Assembly: GCF_002001015.1 (NCBI RefSeq)
Contig: NZ_MUNO01000045.1
Coordinates: forward strand, 248,001 to 312,000
Length of the DNA: 64,000 nucleotides
Origin: Polaromonas sp. A23
GTDB lineage: Bacteria > Pseudomonadota > Gammaproteobacteria > Burkholderiales > Burkholderiaceae_C
Direction of reading: 5' to 3'
Under the pieces are notes generated by a model, which saw only the letters and a program-made list of their open reading frames with translations, was not told where the DNA came from and did not search any database. Positions 54,900 through 63,979 of the stretch are shown here, piece after piece (positions within the stretch are counted from its first letter, which is position 1; each line of letters opens with the position of its first letter). Made by a program: the position numbers and the translations under genes.

Positions 54900-55370
54900 A
54901 TGTACAAGCGAATACTCGTACCCGTGGACGGGAGCGAAACATCCAACAAGGCACTGGTGGCCGCGTTGCAGCTTGCCAGAGAAAGCGGTGGCAGTGTGCG
55001 CCTGGCGCACGTGCTGGAGGATCTGACCTATCTTGCCGGCTATGAACAGTTCGGGGGATATTCGGGCGATCTGCTCGGGATCATGCAGGAAGCCGGAAAT
55101 CACATCCTTCATGATGGCGTGGACATCGCCCAAGCGGCCGGCGTGCAAGCCGACTCGGTGCTGTTCGACAAACTCGGTAAACGGCTTTCCGAGGTAATCG
55201 CCGGGGCCGCCCGAGAGTGGAACGCCGACCTGATCGTGGTTGGCACGCATGGTCGGCGCGGCGTTGGCCGTGCCTTGCTGGGCAGCGGCGCCGAACAGAT
55301 CATCCGGCAGGCACCGGTGCCTGTACTCGTCGTTCGCTCGGCTGAGGACAGCAAAACCAGATCGGGCTGA
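54900..55370 (+). CDS. universal stress protein
   Basis: 156 residues with the UspA fold: MYKRILVPVDGSETSNKALV and the ATP-binding motif IVVGTHGRRGVGRALLGSGAEQIIR. It is similar to, but clearly distinct from, the 30259 usp gene. An FNR-like box 60 bases upstream suggests induction at low oxygen. A GGAGCAGTC site lies just before the start. It converges with the phosphoribosyltransferase gene. Confidence 0.94.
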   Translation: MYKRILVPVDGSETSNKALVAALQLARESGGSVRLAHVLEDLTYLAGYEQFGGYSGDLLGIMQEAGNHILHDGVDIAQAAGVQADSVLFDKLGKRLSEVIAGAAREWNADLIVVGTHGRRGVGRALLGSGAEQIIRQAPVPVLVVRSAEDSKTRSG

Positions 55371-55404
55371 GACGCCACGCGCCGGGAAGGCGGCTGGTGT
55401 CGCC

Positions 55405-56034
55405 TCAGGCCCTGGCCAGCAAGGCGCGCACCTCCTCGTCGCTGGGAGGCTCGAAGTTCTGGTAGTACTGCCCGACACGGCTGAAATCCGGAGGACTCAG
55501 GGCGCAGATAAATTCATCAGCAGCCGTTCCTATACGTTCCTGGGCACCAGGAGGTGCGACCGGTACCGCCACCACGACCCACGCCGGCTTGGAGACTCGC
55601 AGAGCCAGCAAAGCTGCACACACTGTCGCTCCGGTCACCAGGCCGTCATCAACCACGATCACCGTGCGGCCTTCGATCGGCACAGCATGCCGTGAACCCC
55701 GATACTCCGCATCACGCCGCGCCAGTTCGCCGCTTTCGGTCGCAATGAGCTGCTCCAGCTGCAGCGGCGTCAGGCCGCTGCCAGCCACTGCCTGTGGATC
55801 CATGTAGCGTGCACCGCCGCTGGCAATGGCTCCCAGAGTCAACCCGGGGCGATGCGGCACACCGAGCTTGCGCACAAGCAGAAAGTCCAGCCGGGCGCCC
55901 AGTGCGCTGGCCACTTCCCATCCCACAAGCACCCCCCCGCGCGGCAAGCCCAGCACAACAACATCGCTGCGCCCCGCATAAGCAAGAAGTCTTTGGGACA
56001 ATGCATACCCGGCAGCGAACCGATCAGCAAACAT
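55405..56034 (-). CDS. phosphoribosyltransferase family protein
   Basis: 209 residues. The PRPP-binding loop is VIVVDDGLVTGATVCAALLAL near residues 120-140, and VVLGLPRGGVLVGWEVASAL near residue 28 resembles the type I phosphoribosyltransferase-like proteins found beside universal stress proteins in low-oxygen loci. The base it uses, if any, is unknown. An FNR-like box lies 60 bases upstream of the start. It may complement the PRPP synthetase and phosphorylase cluster at 34-39 kb. Confidence 0.88.
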   Translation of the reverse strand: MFADRFAAGYALSQRLLAYAGRSDVVVLGLPRGGVLVGWEVASALGARLDFLLVRKLGVPHRPGLTLGAIASGGARYMDPQAVAGSGLTPLQLEQLIATESGELARRDAEYRGSRHAVPIEGRTVIVVDDGLVTGATVCAALLALRVSKPAWVVVAVPVAPPGAQERIGTAADEFICALSPPDFSRVGQYYQNFEPPSDEEVRALLARA

Positions 56035-56093
56035 GGCGTTTATGGACTCCCTTGAAATTCGTTTGAGTCTGGAGCAAACGCGGCCTGCAAGGA

Positions 56094-56107
56094 TTGACTC
56101 AGGTCAA
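56094..56107. promoter_or_regulatory. FNR-like box upstream of the phosphoribosyltransferase gene
   Basis: TTGACTCAGGTCAA is symmetrical, with one substitution in each arm relative to TTGAT-N4-ATCAA. It lies 60 bases upstream of the gene start. Confidence 0.6.
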
Positions 56108-56190
56108 CGCCCCGGCATCCTCTCGCCACAGGCGGTAACAGGCCGAACGACGCGCCTGCCTGCAAGCTGCAGCCAGGCCTGAGCACGAAG

Positions 56191-56472
56191 CTACTGCGGC
56201 CGGCAGCTGTCCGGACGTTCGCCAGGAAGCACAGGACAGCGATTGACCTCGGCCGATGACATGCCAAGCAGGTTGGTCAGCGCACTGGAGACCAGGCAGA
56301 TCGCCCAAAACACAAAAAAGGCAGCGGTGTACACACCCTGGCGCGAAAGCCGCAGCGGCTCGCCCGACCAATGGAGGTCACCTGGATCCACCATGGCAAA
56401 AACCAGCAGTTCCAGCGCGCACGCCCCCAGGAACGCAGGCCACGCGATCCACATCAGTTTCTGGCTCCACAT
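56191..56472 (-). CDS. small membrane protein at the end of the cbb3 operon
   Basis: 93 residues from ATG 56472 (MWSQKLMWIAWPAFLGACAL). Two predicted membrane helices (LMWIAWPAFLGACALELLVFAM and VYTAAFFVFWAICLVSSALTNLL) are followed by a short Cys-containing tail. It lies 25 bases after ccoH and is probably co-transcribed with it. No family is recognised, but similar small genes accompany cbb3 operons in related bacteria. Confidence 0.75.
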   Translation of the reverse strand: MWSQKLMWIAWPAFLGACALELLVFAMVDPGDLHWSGEPLRLSRQGVYTAAFFVFWAICLVSSALTNLLGMSSAEVNRCPVLPGERPDSCRPQ

Positions 56473-56497
56473 GGCGGTCTCCTTGGAATGGGATGAA

Positions 56498-56773
56498 TCA
56501 GCGAGCGCCAGCGGCGGGGGGCGTGGCCGCATGGTTGCGGCCCTGCACGGCCGGCATCAGTGCCTTGTCTTGCGCCGCCAGCGTCTTGTTGATCTCGACG
56601 CCGCGGCGGTAATAGTCCTCGGCCACCACCGGATCCGGGTTGCTGATGGCTATCCAGGCGGTGGCAAAACCAGCCACAACCACGGCGGCAGGGCCGGCAA
56701 TAAGCAGCCAGACATGGCCGTGTTTCCACCAAGGAGAAGTGACCACCGGGGGAGCTTGGAGCACATGGTTCAT
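56498..56773 (-). CDS. ccoH: FixH/CcoH-type cbb3 assembly protein
   Basis: 91 residues. The pattern PWWKHGHVWLLIAGPAAVVVAGFATAWIA (one transmembrane helix) followed by EDYYRRGVEINKTL is the hallmark of FixH-like proteins. It helps assemble the cbb3 oxidase together with CcoG and CcoI. It starts 34 bases after the ccoG stop, on the same strand. Confidence 0.9.
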   Translation of the reverse strand: MNHVLQAPPVVTSPWWKHGHVWLLIAGPAAVVVAGFATAWIAISNPDPVVAEDYYRRGVEINKTLAAQDKALMPAVQGRNHAATPPAAGAR

Positions 56774-56807
56774 AACGGTTTCCTTGAATCTGTTTTTGCC
56801 TGTTTCA

Positions 56808-58238
56808 TCAGCGCGGAACGAGAAATACCGACTTTTCAGTCAGATGGGACTGGCCTGCCGCATCACCTATGCTGAACTCGATCGGATGCGAGCCTGGGGT
56901 GGTGGAACCATAGGGAATCTGCAAGCGCACCGCAACCCAGCGCGACTCCGCAGGGCCGACATCAACCTCGGCATCCGATGCCAGCACCAGACCCTCGATC
57001 CCGGCCGCAGCGATGCGGTAGCGCTGCGGCTGCTCGGTGGCGTTCATGATCTGCAGGCGGTAGACGTTTTCGAGCTTGCCCCCGGCAACAATGCGGGACA
57101 GCGCGGCACGGTCACGCACCACGTCCACCTTGAGGGGCGTGCGGGCCACCAGGCTCCAGAGCAGGCCCACGCACAAGGCGAGCAGCACAGCGCCATAAAC
57201 TAGCACGCGCGGGCGCAGCACACGCCTGACAATTTGCGAACCACTCCACTTGTTCGCCATCGCTGCCTGGGTACTGAAGCGGATGAGGCCACGCGGGTAG
57301 TTCATCTTGTCCATGACCGTGTCACAGACATCGACACAGGCCGCACAGCCTATGCATTCGTACTGCAGGCCTTCGCGAATGTCGATGCCTGTCGGGCAAA
57401 CCTGCACGCACAAGGTGCAGTCCACGCAGGCGCCCAACGACAGGGTCGCCGCATCCGCCTTGCGCGAACGGGCACCGCGCGGCTCACCGCGGGCCGTGTC
57501 GTAGCTCACGATCAGCGTGTCGTGGTCGAACATGGCGCTCTGAAAGCGCGCGTACGGGCACATGTATTTGCACACCTGCTCGCGCATGAAACCGGCATTG
57601 CCATAAGTCGCAAAGCCGTAGAAAAACACCCAGAACGCTTCCCATGGCCCGATGTCCATCTGCAGGAAATCCATGCCCAGTTCGCGGATCGGTGAAAAGA
57701 AACCGACAAAGGTGAAGCCAGTCCACATGGCCAGACTGATCCACAGCAGGTGCTTGAGCCACTTCTTGGCAAGTTTCTGTGCAGACATCGGTGCGCCGTC
57801 CAGCCGCATGCGCGCGGTGCGGTCGCCCTCAACTTTGCGTTCAATCCAGAGAAAAATTTCGGTGTACACCGTCTGCGGACAGGCAAAGCCGCACCATAGG
57901 CGCCCCGCCACGGCAGTGAAGAGAAACAGCGACAGCGCACTGACCACCAGCAGGCCGGTCAGGTAAATGAAATCCTGCGGGTAAAGGACGAGGCCGAAAA
58001 TGTAAAACCGGCGCGCACCCAGATCAAAGAGCACGGCTTGCCGCTGGCCCCACTCCAGCCAGGGAAGGCCATAAAACACCAGCTGGGTCAGAAAGACAAA
58101 ACCCCAGCGCCAGCGCGAAAACAATCCGCTGACCGAGCGCGGATAAATCTTCTTCTGCGATTCGTACAGCGACTCCGCCGTGTCGTCACCTCCCACTGGA
58201 ACAATGGGAATGATCTTGCGAACGGACGACGGCTGCAA
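56808..58238 (-). CDS. ccoG: cbb3 oxidase accessory protein CcoG
   Basis: 476 residues. Several membrane helices in the N-terminal half are followed by two ferredoxin-type clusters (CVDCTLCVQVCPTGIDIREG and ECIGCAACVDVC) and a C-terminal immunoglobulin-like IG-FixG domain. The N-terminal CGFACPQTVYTEIF motif is also typical. CcoG reduces copper for delivery to the CcoN active site. It lies 13 bases after ccoP and 34 before ccoH. Confidence 0.96.
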   Translation of the reverse strand: MQPSSVRKIIPIVPVGGDDTAESLYESQKKIYPRSVSGLFSRWRWGFVFLTQLVFYGLPWLEWGQRQAVLFDLGARRFYIFGLVLYPQDFIYLTGLLVVSALSLFLFTAVAGRLWCGFACPQTVYTEIFLWIERKVEGDRTARMRLDGAPMSAQKLAKKWLKHLLWISLAMWTGFTFVGFFSPIRELGMDFLQMDIGPWEAFWVFFYGFATYGNAGFMREQVCKYMCPYARFQSAMFDHDTLIVSYDTARGEPRGARSRKADAATLSLGACVDCTLCVQVCPTGIDIREGLQYECIGCAACVDVCDTVMDKMNYPRGLIRFSTQAAMANKWSGSQIVRRVLRPRVLVYGAVLLALCVGLLWSLVARTPLKVDVVRDRAALSRIVAGGKLENVYRLQIMNATEQPQRYRIAAAGIEGLVLASDAEVDVGPAESRWVAVRLQIPYGSTTPGSHPIEFSIGDAAGQSHLTEKSVFLVPR

Positions 58239-58251
58239 ACTGCCCTCCGGT

Positions 58252-59172
58252 TCAGAGTTTCGCCGCCGGAACCGGCTTGTTCGAAAGGCCCCACACGTAA
58301 GCAGTCAACACCTGAATCTGCGCCTCGGTCAGCTTGCCGGCCTGCGCCGGCATCTCATTGATCTTTCCCTTGTTGATCATGGTGACAATGGCCTGTTCAC
58401 CCCAGCCGTGCAGCCAAATGTCATCGGTCAGGTTGGGAGCACCCAGCGCCTGGTTGCCCTTGCCGTCAATGCCATGGCAGGCAGCGCAGGCGATGAATTT
58501 CGCCTTGCCAAGTTGCGACCGCACGGAGTCGTGCGGGCTGCCGGACAGGCTGAGCACGTAGTTGGCCACATTCTTGACATCATCAGGGGTTCCGATGGCC
58601 GCTGCCATGGGAGGCATATTGCCTTGCCGGCCTGCTGTCAGCGTCTCCGCAATTTTTGCGGGCATGCCTCCGTGCAGCCAGTCGGCGTCTGCCAGGTTGG
58701 GAAAGCCCTTGCTGCCGCGCGCATCCGAACCGTGGCATTGGGCACAATTGTTCATGAACAGGCGCTCGCCGACAGCCATCGCCGCGGGGTCACCGGCCAG
58801 TTCGGGAGGCTGCTTGGCGGTGAACTGGGCATACAGCGGCTCCAGGTCCTTGTTGGCGCGCTCCACCTCGGCGGTGTACTCGCCGCGGGTGCTCCAGCCC
58901 AGTTGACCGCCATAACTCCCCAGTCCGGGATAAATCACCAGATAGGCCAGGCCGAAGACGATGCTCAACACGAACATCCACATCCACCAGCGGGGCATGG
59001 GGTTGTTCATCTCGCGCAGGTCGCCGTCCCAGACGTGGCCGGTGGTGTTGTCGCTGCGAGCCACCATCTTCTTGCGGGCGGTGATCCAAAGCAGCAGCAC
59101 ACAGGCCAAAATGCTGACCAGCGTCAGGACGGCGACATACACCGACCAGAAGTTTCCATTGAAATCGCTCAT
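58252..59172 (-). CDS. ccoP: cbb3 oxidase diheme subunit CcoP
   Basis: 306 residues with N-terminal membrane helices (SVYVAVLTLVSILACVLLLWI; WMWMFVLSIVFGLAYLVIY) and two c-type heme sites, C143-x2-C146-H147 (CAQCHGSDARG) and C229-x2-C232-H233 (CAACHGIDGKG). It passes electrons from cytochrome c to CcoO and CcoN. The gap from the ccoQ stop is 93 bases and holds no other supported gene. Confidence 0.97.
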   Translation of the reverse strand: MSDFNGNFWSVYVAVLTLVSILACVLLLWITARKKMVARSDNTTGHVWDGDLREMNNPMPRWWMWMFVLSIVFGLAYLVIYPGLGSYGGQLGWSTRGEYTAEVERANKDLEPLYAQFTAKQPPELAGDPAAMAVGERLFMNNCAQCHGSDARGSKGFPNLADADWLHGGMPAKIAETLTAGRQGNMPPMAAAIGTPDDVKNVANYVLSLSGSPHDSVRSQLGKAKFIACAACHGIDGKGNQALGAPNLTDDIWLHGWGEQAIVTMINKGKINEMPAQAGKLTEAQIQVLTAYVWGLSNKPVPAAKL

Positions 59173-59265
59173 GAGGTCTCCTGACCCGTTGCCTCGGCAC
59201 AGGCGATGGCCGGCCTGGAGGTCAACGAAAAAATGTGAATGGGGTTGTCCATGGGCCTGCTCCGT

Positions 59266-59406
59266 TCAGTCCTGCTCGAACGGAAGACGGGCAGCCTCGT
59301 CGAAGCGCTCCTTGTTGCGGCGCGAAAAGGCCCAATACCAGATGCCGATGAAAGTGGCAAAACTAACCAAGGTCGCGATGATTCGCAGAGTAGTGACGTC
59401 CATCAT
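59266..59406 (-). CDS. ccoQ: cbb3 oxidase small subunit CcoQ
   Basis: 46 residues from ATG 59406; a second ATG follows directly. One helix (LRIIATLVSFATFIGIWYW) and the tail AFSRRNKERFDEAARLPFEQ are the textbook CcoQ pattern. CcoQ stabilises the oxidase. It lies 6 bases after the ccoO stop. It is easily missed by gene finders because of its size. Confidence 0.94.
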   Translation of the reverse strand: MMDVTTLRIIATLVSFATFIGIWYWAFSRRNKERFDEAARLPFEQD

Positions 59407-59412
59407 GTTTCC

Positions 59413-60042
59413 TTATTTGAGCGTCCGGCCCAGCACCTGCAAGTAGGCAACCAGGGCGTCCATTTCGGTTTTGCTGGCAACGTCCTGGGCCGACTGCGTG
59501 ACCTCCGCATCGGTGTAGGGAACGCCGACCATGCGCAAGGCCTTCATGCGAGGCGCCATGCCGGCGGGATTGACCGTGTTCTTCTCGAGCCAGGAATAGG
59601 CTGGCATGTTGGACTCGGGCACCACATCACGCGGGTTGTTCAAGTGAATGCGGTGCCACTCGTCGCTGTACTTGCCGCCCACGCGGTGCAGGTCGGGCCC
59701 GGTTCGCTTGCTGCCCCACTGAAAGGGATGGTCGTAGACAAACTCACCAGCCACCGAATAGTGGCCGTAGCGCAGTGTTTCTGCGCGGAAGGGCCGGATC
59801 ATCTGCGAATGGCAGTTGTAGCAGCCCTCGCGGACATAGATGTCGCGCCCAGCCAGTTGCAGCGCTGTGTAGGGCTTGATGCCCTGGATCGGCTCGGTGG
59901 TGGACTTCTGGAAGAACAGCGGCACGATCTCGACCAGGCCGCCCACGGCAATCACCAGGAGGATCAACACGATCATCAGGAAGTTGTTGGTCTCGACCTT
60001 CTCGTGAGTAAAGCCGGCATCGGAGGTATTTTTTTCAGTCAT
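59413..60042 (-). CDS. ccoO: cbb3 oxidase monoheme subunit CcoO
   Basis: 209 residues with one N-terminal membrane anchor ([19 protein letters not shown]) and a heme c site C74-x2-C77-H78 ([12 protein letters not shown]); the distal Met is probably in [10 protein letters not shown]. It is the first electron acceptor for CcoN. It begins 15 bases after ccoN. Confidence 0.97.
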   Translation of the reverse strand: MTEKNTSDAGFTHEKVETNNFLMIVLILLVIAVGGLVEIVPLFFQKSTTEPIQGIKPYTALQLAGRDIYVREGCYNCHSQMIRPFRAETLRYGHYSVAGEFVYDHPFQWGSKRTGPDLHRVGGKYSDEWHRIHLNNPRDVVPESNMPAYSWLEKNTVNPAGMAPRMKALRMVGVPYTDAEVTQSAQDVASKTEMDALVAYLQVLGRTLK

Positions 60043-60057
60043 GGAATAGGTCTTTCT

Positions 60058-61491
60058 TCAGGCATGAGCAGGTGCAGGCACCATGACACTGACCGAGCGT
60101 CCCCTGGCCACGGTCATCCAGGTATTCCAGGCCATGATCAGCATGCCGCCCAGATAAAGCACGCCGCCTATCACGCGGACCACATAGAAGGGATACGTTG
60201 CCTTGACCGACTCGACAAAGGTGTAGGTCAGCGTGCCGTCTGCGTTGATGGCGCGCCACATCAGGCCCTGCATCACACCGGCAATCCACATCGCGGCGAT
60301 GTAAAACACGATGCCGATGGTGGCTATCCAGAAATGCGCCTCGATCGCCTTGACCGAATACATCTGCTTCTGGCCAAACAGGCGCGGGATCATGTAGTAA
60401 AGCGTACCCATGGAAATGAGACCCACCCAGCCCAGCGCACCCGAATGCACGTGGCCCACGGTCCAGTCGGTGTAATGCGACAGCGCGTTGACGGTCTTGA
60501 TGGACATCATCGGGCCTTCGAACGTGCTCATGCCGTAGAAGGACAGGGAGACGATCATGAAACGCAGCACCGGGTCATCACGCAGTTTGTGCCAGGCACC
60601 CGACAGCGTCATGATGCCGTTGATCATGCCGCCCCAGCTGGGCGCCAGCAGGATCAGCGAGAACACCATGCCGACTGACTGTGTCCAGTCTGGCAGGGCG
60701 GTGTAGTGAAGGTGGTGCGGGCCGGCCCACATGTAGGTGAAGATCAGCGCCCAGAAGTGCACGATGGACAGCCGGTAGCTGTAGACCGGACGCTCGGCCT
60801 GCTTGGGGACGAAGTAATACATCATCCCGAGGAAACCGGCGGTGAGGAAGAAGCCCACCGCGTTGTGACCGTACCACCACTGGATCATCGCGTCCTGCAC
60901 GCCGGCGTAGGCCGAGTAGGACTTCATCCAGTCGGCCGGTACCGCAGCGCTGTTGACGATATGCAGGATGGCCACGGCAAGAATGAAGGAACCGTAGAAC
61001 CAGTTCGCAACATAGATATGCCTGACCTTGCGCATGCCGATGGTGCCGAAGAAAACAATCGCATAGGCCACCCACACCAGCGTGATCAGGATGTCGATGG
61101 GCCATTCGAGCTCTGCATATTCCTTGCCCTGGGTGTAACCCAGCGGCAGGCTGACAGCTGCAGCAACGATGACCGCCTGCCAGCCCCAGAACGTGAACGA
61201 AGCGAGCTTGCCCGCAAACAGCGGCACATGACAGGTGCGCTGGACAACGTAGTAGCTGCTGCCGATCAACGCGCAGCCGCCGAAGGCAAAAATCACGGCG
61301 TTGGTGTGCAAAGGCCTCAGGCGTCCGTAGCTGAGCCAGGGAATGCCGAAGTTGAGCTCGGGCCAGGCCAGCTGGGCGGCAATGAACAGCCCCACCAGCA
61401 TGCCCACCACGCCCCAGACCACGGCCATCAGGGAAAACTGCCGGACAACAGTGTCGTCGTAGATCGCGGCGGAGGTTTGTTTGTCGTTCAT
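60058..61491 (-). CDS. ccoN: cbb3 oxidase catalytic subunit CcoN
   Basis: 477 residues from ATG 61491 ([20 protein letters not shown]). Twelve membrane helices are expected, and the heme-copper oxidase His pattern is visible in [46 protein letters not shown] and [13 protein letters not shown]. It reduces oxygen to water with very high affinity at low oxygen. The start is separated from ccoS by a short promoter region with an FNR-type box. Earlier in-frame starts run through that region and are rejected. Confidence 0.97.
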   Translation of the reverse strand: MNDKQTSAAIYDDTVVRQFSLMAVVWGVVGMLVGLFIAAQLAWPELNFGIPWLSYGRLRPLHTNAVIFAFGGCALIGSSYYVVQRTCHVPLFAGKLASFTFWGWQAVIVAAAVSLPLGYTQGKEYAELEWPIDILITLVWVAYAIVFFGTIGMRKVRHIYVANWFYGSFILAVAILHIVNSAAVPADWMKSYSAYAGVQDAMIQWWYGHNAVGFFLTAGFLGMMYYFVPKQAERPVYSYRLSIVHFWALIFTYMWAGPHHLHYTALPDWTQSVGMVFSLILLAPSWGGMINGIMTLSGAWHKLRDDPVLRFMIVSLSFYGMSTFEGPMMSIKTVNALSHYTDWTVGHVHSGALGWVGLISMGTLYYMIPRLFGQKQMYSVKAIEAHFWIATIGIVFYIAAMWIAGVMQGLMWRAINADGTLTYTFVESVKATYPFYVVRVIGGVLYLGGMLIMAWNTWMTVARGRSVSVMVPAPAHA

Positions 61492-61545
61492 GAAGCACCT
61501 GTTAACGTGATGCCCCAAGTGTCCCTGCCGTGAGGAGGGTCTGAG

Positions 61546-61559
61546 TTGATGAAGGTCAA
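61546..61559 (-). promoter_or_regulatory. FNR-like box upstream of ccoN, overlapping the end of ccoS
   Basis: On the minus strand it reads TTGACCTTCATCAA, one mismatch from the consensus, 54 bases before the ccoN start. It overlaps the stop codon of ccoS, so the ccoN promoter is nested inside the preceding gene. Confidence 0.8.
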
Positions 61560-61693
61560 TCCGAACGCAGAATTCGCTCGCCCTCTTGCTCCAGTGCGTC
61601 GAACTGGCCACGCCAGACAGCCCAGCCCAAGCCGGCGATGATGAGCAGCGCAAGAATGACGGACAAGGGAATCAGAAGAAAAAGAATGTCCAT
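61556..61693 (-). CDS. ccoS: cbb3 oxidase maturation protein CcoS
   Basis: 45 residues from ATG 61693, which follows the ccoI TGA with no gap. The single helix [20 protein letters not shown] and the tail [20 protein letters not shown] are the standard CcoS pattern. CcoS is needed for cofactor insertion into CcoN. Too short for most gene finders. Confidence 0.93.
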   Translation of the reverse strand: MDILFLLIPLSVILALLIIAGLGWAVWRGQFDALEQEGERILRSD

Positions 61694-63979
61694 TCAGAAG
61701 GCCTCCGGCATGCGGGCCAGCCGCGCTGAATTGAGCACCACCAGCAGCGAGCTGGCCGCCATGCCCAGGCCAGCCAGCCAGGGTGGCATGAAGCCCAGCA
61801 CGGCCAGCGGCACACACACAGCGTTGTACAGGGCTGCCCACCACAGGTTCTGGCGCACGATGGCCCGGGTGCGGCGCGCATGCCGCAGCAATGCAGCCAC
61901 GGCCGCCAGCTGGCCACCCAGAACAACAAAATCGGATTTGGCCTGCGCCAGCGGCACGGCCTGGCCCATGGCGACCGACACATCGGCGCAGGCCAGCACC
62001 GGTCCGTCGTTCATGCCGTCACCGACCATGGCCACATGCCGGCCGCTCTGCTGTAACCTGCGTACATGGGCCAGTTTCGCCTCTGGCGTGTGTTGCCCAT
62101 AGGCCTCGTCGATGCCTGCGCGCGAAGCCAGCCGCGCCACAGCGGCCATCAGATCACCCGAGAGCAGTTGCACCTGCAGGCCCAGGGTCTGCAGCGCACC
62201 CACGGATGAGCTGGCCTCCGGCCGCAAGGCTTCGTCCATGTCGAAGCTGGCGAGCCAGCCTGCTTCATCCGCCAAATGCACCTGGGGGCCATTGGACGCA
62301 TGGACGGGAACCGGCATCCCGCAAAAAGTGGCCGACCCCAACCGCATGAAGCGCTGTTGGCCGCTCGCGCCACAAGCAACATGCCCCTGCAGTCCCTGGC
62401 CGGGAACTTCAGTCACATCAGTTGCAGATCCGGGCACAGTGCCTGCAGCTTGAACAATCGCCCGCGACAGGGGATGCAGGGAATGCTGCGCCAGCGCAAC
62501 CGCCATCAGCAATGCCTGCGACGGATCAAGGCCCTCACGGGTGCGGCTGACGGCCACGGTCATGCGGTCTTCGGTCAGTGTGCCGGTCTTGTCGAACACC
62601 ACCGTGTCAACCGCCGCACAGCTCTCCAGCGCCTCCAGCCGACGCACCAGCACGCCGCGCCGCGCGAGCGCACCTGCAGCAGCCAGCGTGGCGGCCGGTG
62701 TGGCCAGCGACAACGCGCAGGGACAGGTGACGATCAACACGGCCACGGCCACACCAATCGCATGCGCCGGATCACTCGGCCACCACCAGAACGCGGCGGC
62801 AGCGCTGGCCAGCAACACGAGGAGCACAAAAGGCCCGGCGATGCGGTCGGCAATACGTGCCAGCCGCGGCTTCTGCACCGAAGCCTGTTCCATGAGCGCC
62901 ACAATGGCGGCATAACGCGTCTCGCTGCCTGCGCGCTCCACCCGGACCAGCAGCATGCCGTTCAGGTTGTGGCTGCCGGCAATCACCGCACTGCCGATGC
63001 GCCGCTGCAGTGGCGTGGATTCGCCGGTGAGCAGGGCCTCGTCGACCTGGCTTTCACCGGCCGCCACCGTGCCGTCGGCCGGAACCACATCACCAGGCAG
63101 AAGGCGGATCAGGTCGCCCGGAACAAGGCGGCGCACCGGAACGCGCTCGAACACGCCATCGGCACCCTGCCGCTCCACGCTGTCGGGCAAGCTGCGCATC
63201 AAGGCCTCCAGCGAGCCTGCAGTGCGGTCACGCAAGCGTTGCTCCAGCAGGCGCCCGGACAGCAGGAAAAACACAAACATGGTGATTGAGTCGTACCAGA
63301 CCTCTGCGCCCCAGCGCGAGGCCGGATCGAAGGTGGCGGCCGAGCTGGCACCGAAAGCGATGAGGATGCCCAGCGCCACAGGCACGTCCATGCCGATGCG
63401 CCGGTTGCGCAGGTCGCGCAGTGCCGCCAAAAAAAAAGGCCAGCAGGAAAACAGCACCACCGGCAAAGTGAGCACCCAGGAGGCCCAGCGCAACAACCCC
63501 TGCGCCTCGGCCGATATGTCGCCCGCCTCGGCAATGTAAGCCGGGAAGGCGTACATCATCACCTGCATCATGCAAAAGCCAGCGACCAGCCAGCGCCAGA
63601 GCATCATGCGCTGGGCCTGAATGCGCGGCGACGCAGCCAGCATGTCGCCCGCAGGCAAGGCGCCATAACCGGCGCGCTGCAGCGCGGCAAGCCAGGCGGA
63701 GGGCCGGCCCCGCTCTGGCGTCCACGCCACACGGGCCACCGCACTGGCACCGTTAACCTGCACGCTCTCGACACCGGGGAGGTTTTGCAGCACCTCTTCA
63801 ACCGTGAGAGAACAGGCCGCACAGTGCATGCCCTCGATCGCGAGGTAGGACTCCCAGAAGCCCGGCCGTCCAGTCAGCGGACGGCTGAAACCTTCCCACT
63901 CCGCGCGTTCATCCAGCGCCGACCAGCGCGAAGCCTGCAGCGCGGCGCCGCTGTCGACCAAGAGGGTGGCAGTTTGCAT
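61694..63979 (-). CDS. ccoI: copper-translocating P-type ATPase CcoI
   Basis: 761 residues. An N-terminal heavy-metal domain has GMHCAACSLTVEEVL (C53-x2-C56). Eight or so membrane helices carry the metal motif CPC (VTCPCALSLATPAA), followed by the phosphorylation site DKTGT (VFDKTGTLTEDRMTV) and the hinge GDGMND. This is the P1B ATPase that supplies copper for cbb3 oxidase. It is the first gene of the operon in the window; its promoter lies beyond the last 21 bases. Confidence 0.96.
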   Translation of the reverse strand: MQTATLLVDSGAALQASRWSALDERAEWEGFSRPLTGRPGFWESYLAIEGMHCAACSLTVEEVLQNLPGVESVQVNGASAVARVAWTPERGRPSAWLAALQRAGYGALPAGDMLAASPRIQAQRMMLWRWLVAGFCMMQVMMYAFPAYIAEAGDISAEAQGLLRWASWVLTLPVVLFSCWPFFLAALRDLRNRRIGMDVPVALGILIAFGASSAATFDPASRWGAEVWYDSITMFVFFLLSGRLLEQRLRDRTAGSLEALMRSLPDSVERQGADGVFERVPVRRLVPGDLIRLLPGDVVPADGTVAAGESQVDEALLTGESTPLQRRIGSAVIAGSHNLNGMLLVRVERAGSETRYAAIVALMEQASVQKPRLARIADRIAGPFVLLVLLASAAAAFWWWPSDPAHAIGVAVAVLIVTCPCALSLATPAATLAAAGALARRGVLVRRLEALESCAAVDTVVFDKTGTLTEDRMTVAVSRTREGLDPSQALLMAVALAQHSLHPLSRAIVQAAGTVPGSATDVTEVPGQGLQGHVACGASGQQRFMRLGSATFCGMPVPVHASNGPQVHLADEAGWLASFDMDEALRPEASSSVGALQTLGLQVQLLSGDLMAAVARLASRAGIDEAYGQHTPEAKLAHVRRLQQSGRHVAMVGDGMNDGPVLACADVSVAMGQAVPLAQAKSDFVVLGGQLAAVAALLRHARRTRAIVRQNLWWAALYNAVCVPLAVLGFMPPWLAGLGMAASSLLVVLNSARLARMPEAF

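Noticed and set aside
59169..59252. A 27-codon frame between ccoQ and ccoP
   Set aside because: It overlaps the ccoP start, has no ribosome binding site and resembles no known cbb3 subunit.
59239..60678. A plus-strand open frame of 479 codons opposite ccoN and ccoO
   Set aside because: It covers three unmistakable cbb3 subunit genes on the other strand and is a shadow frame.
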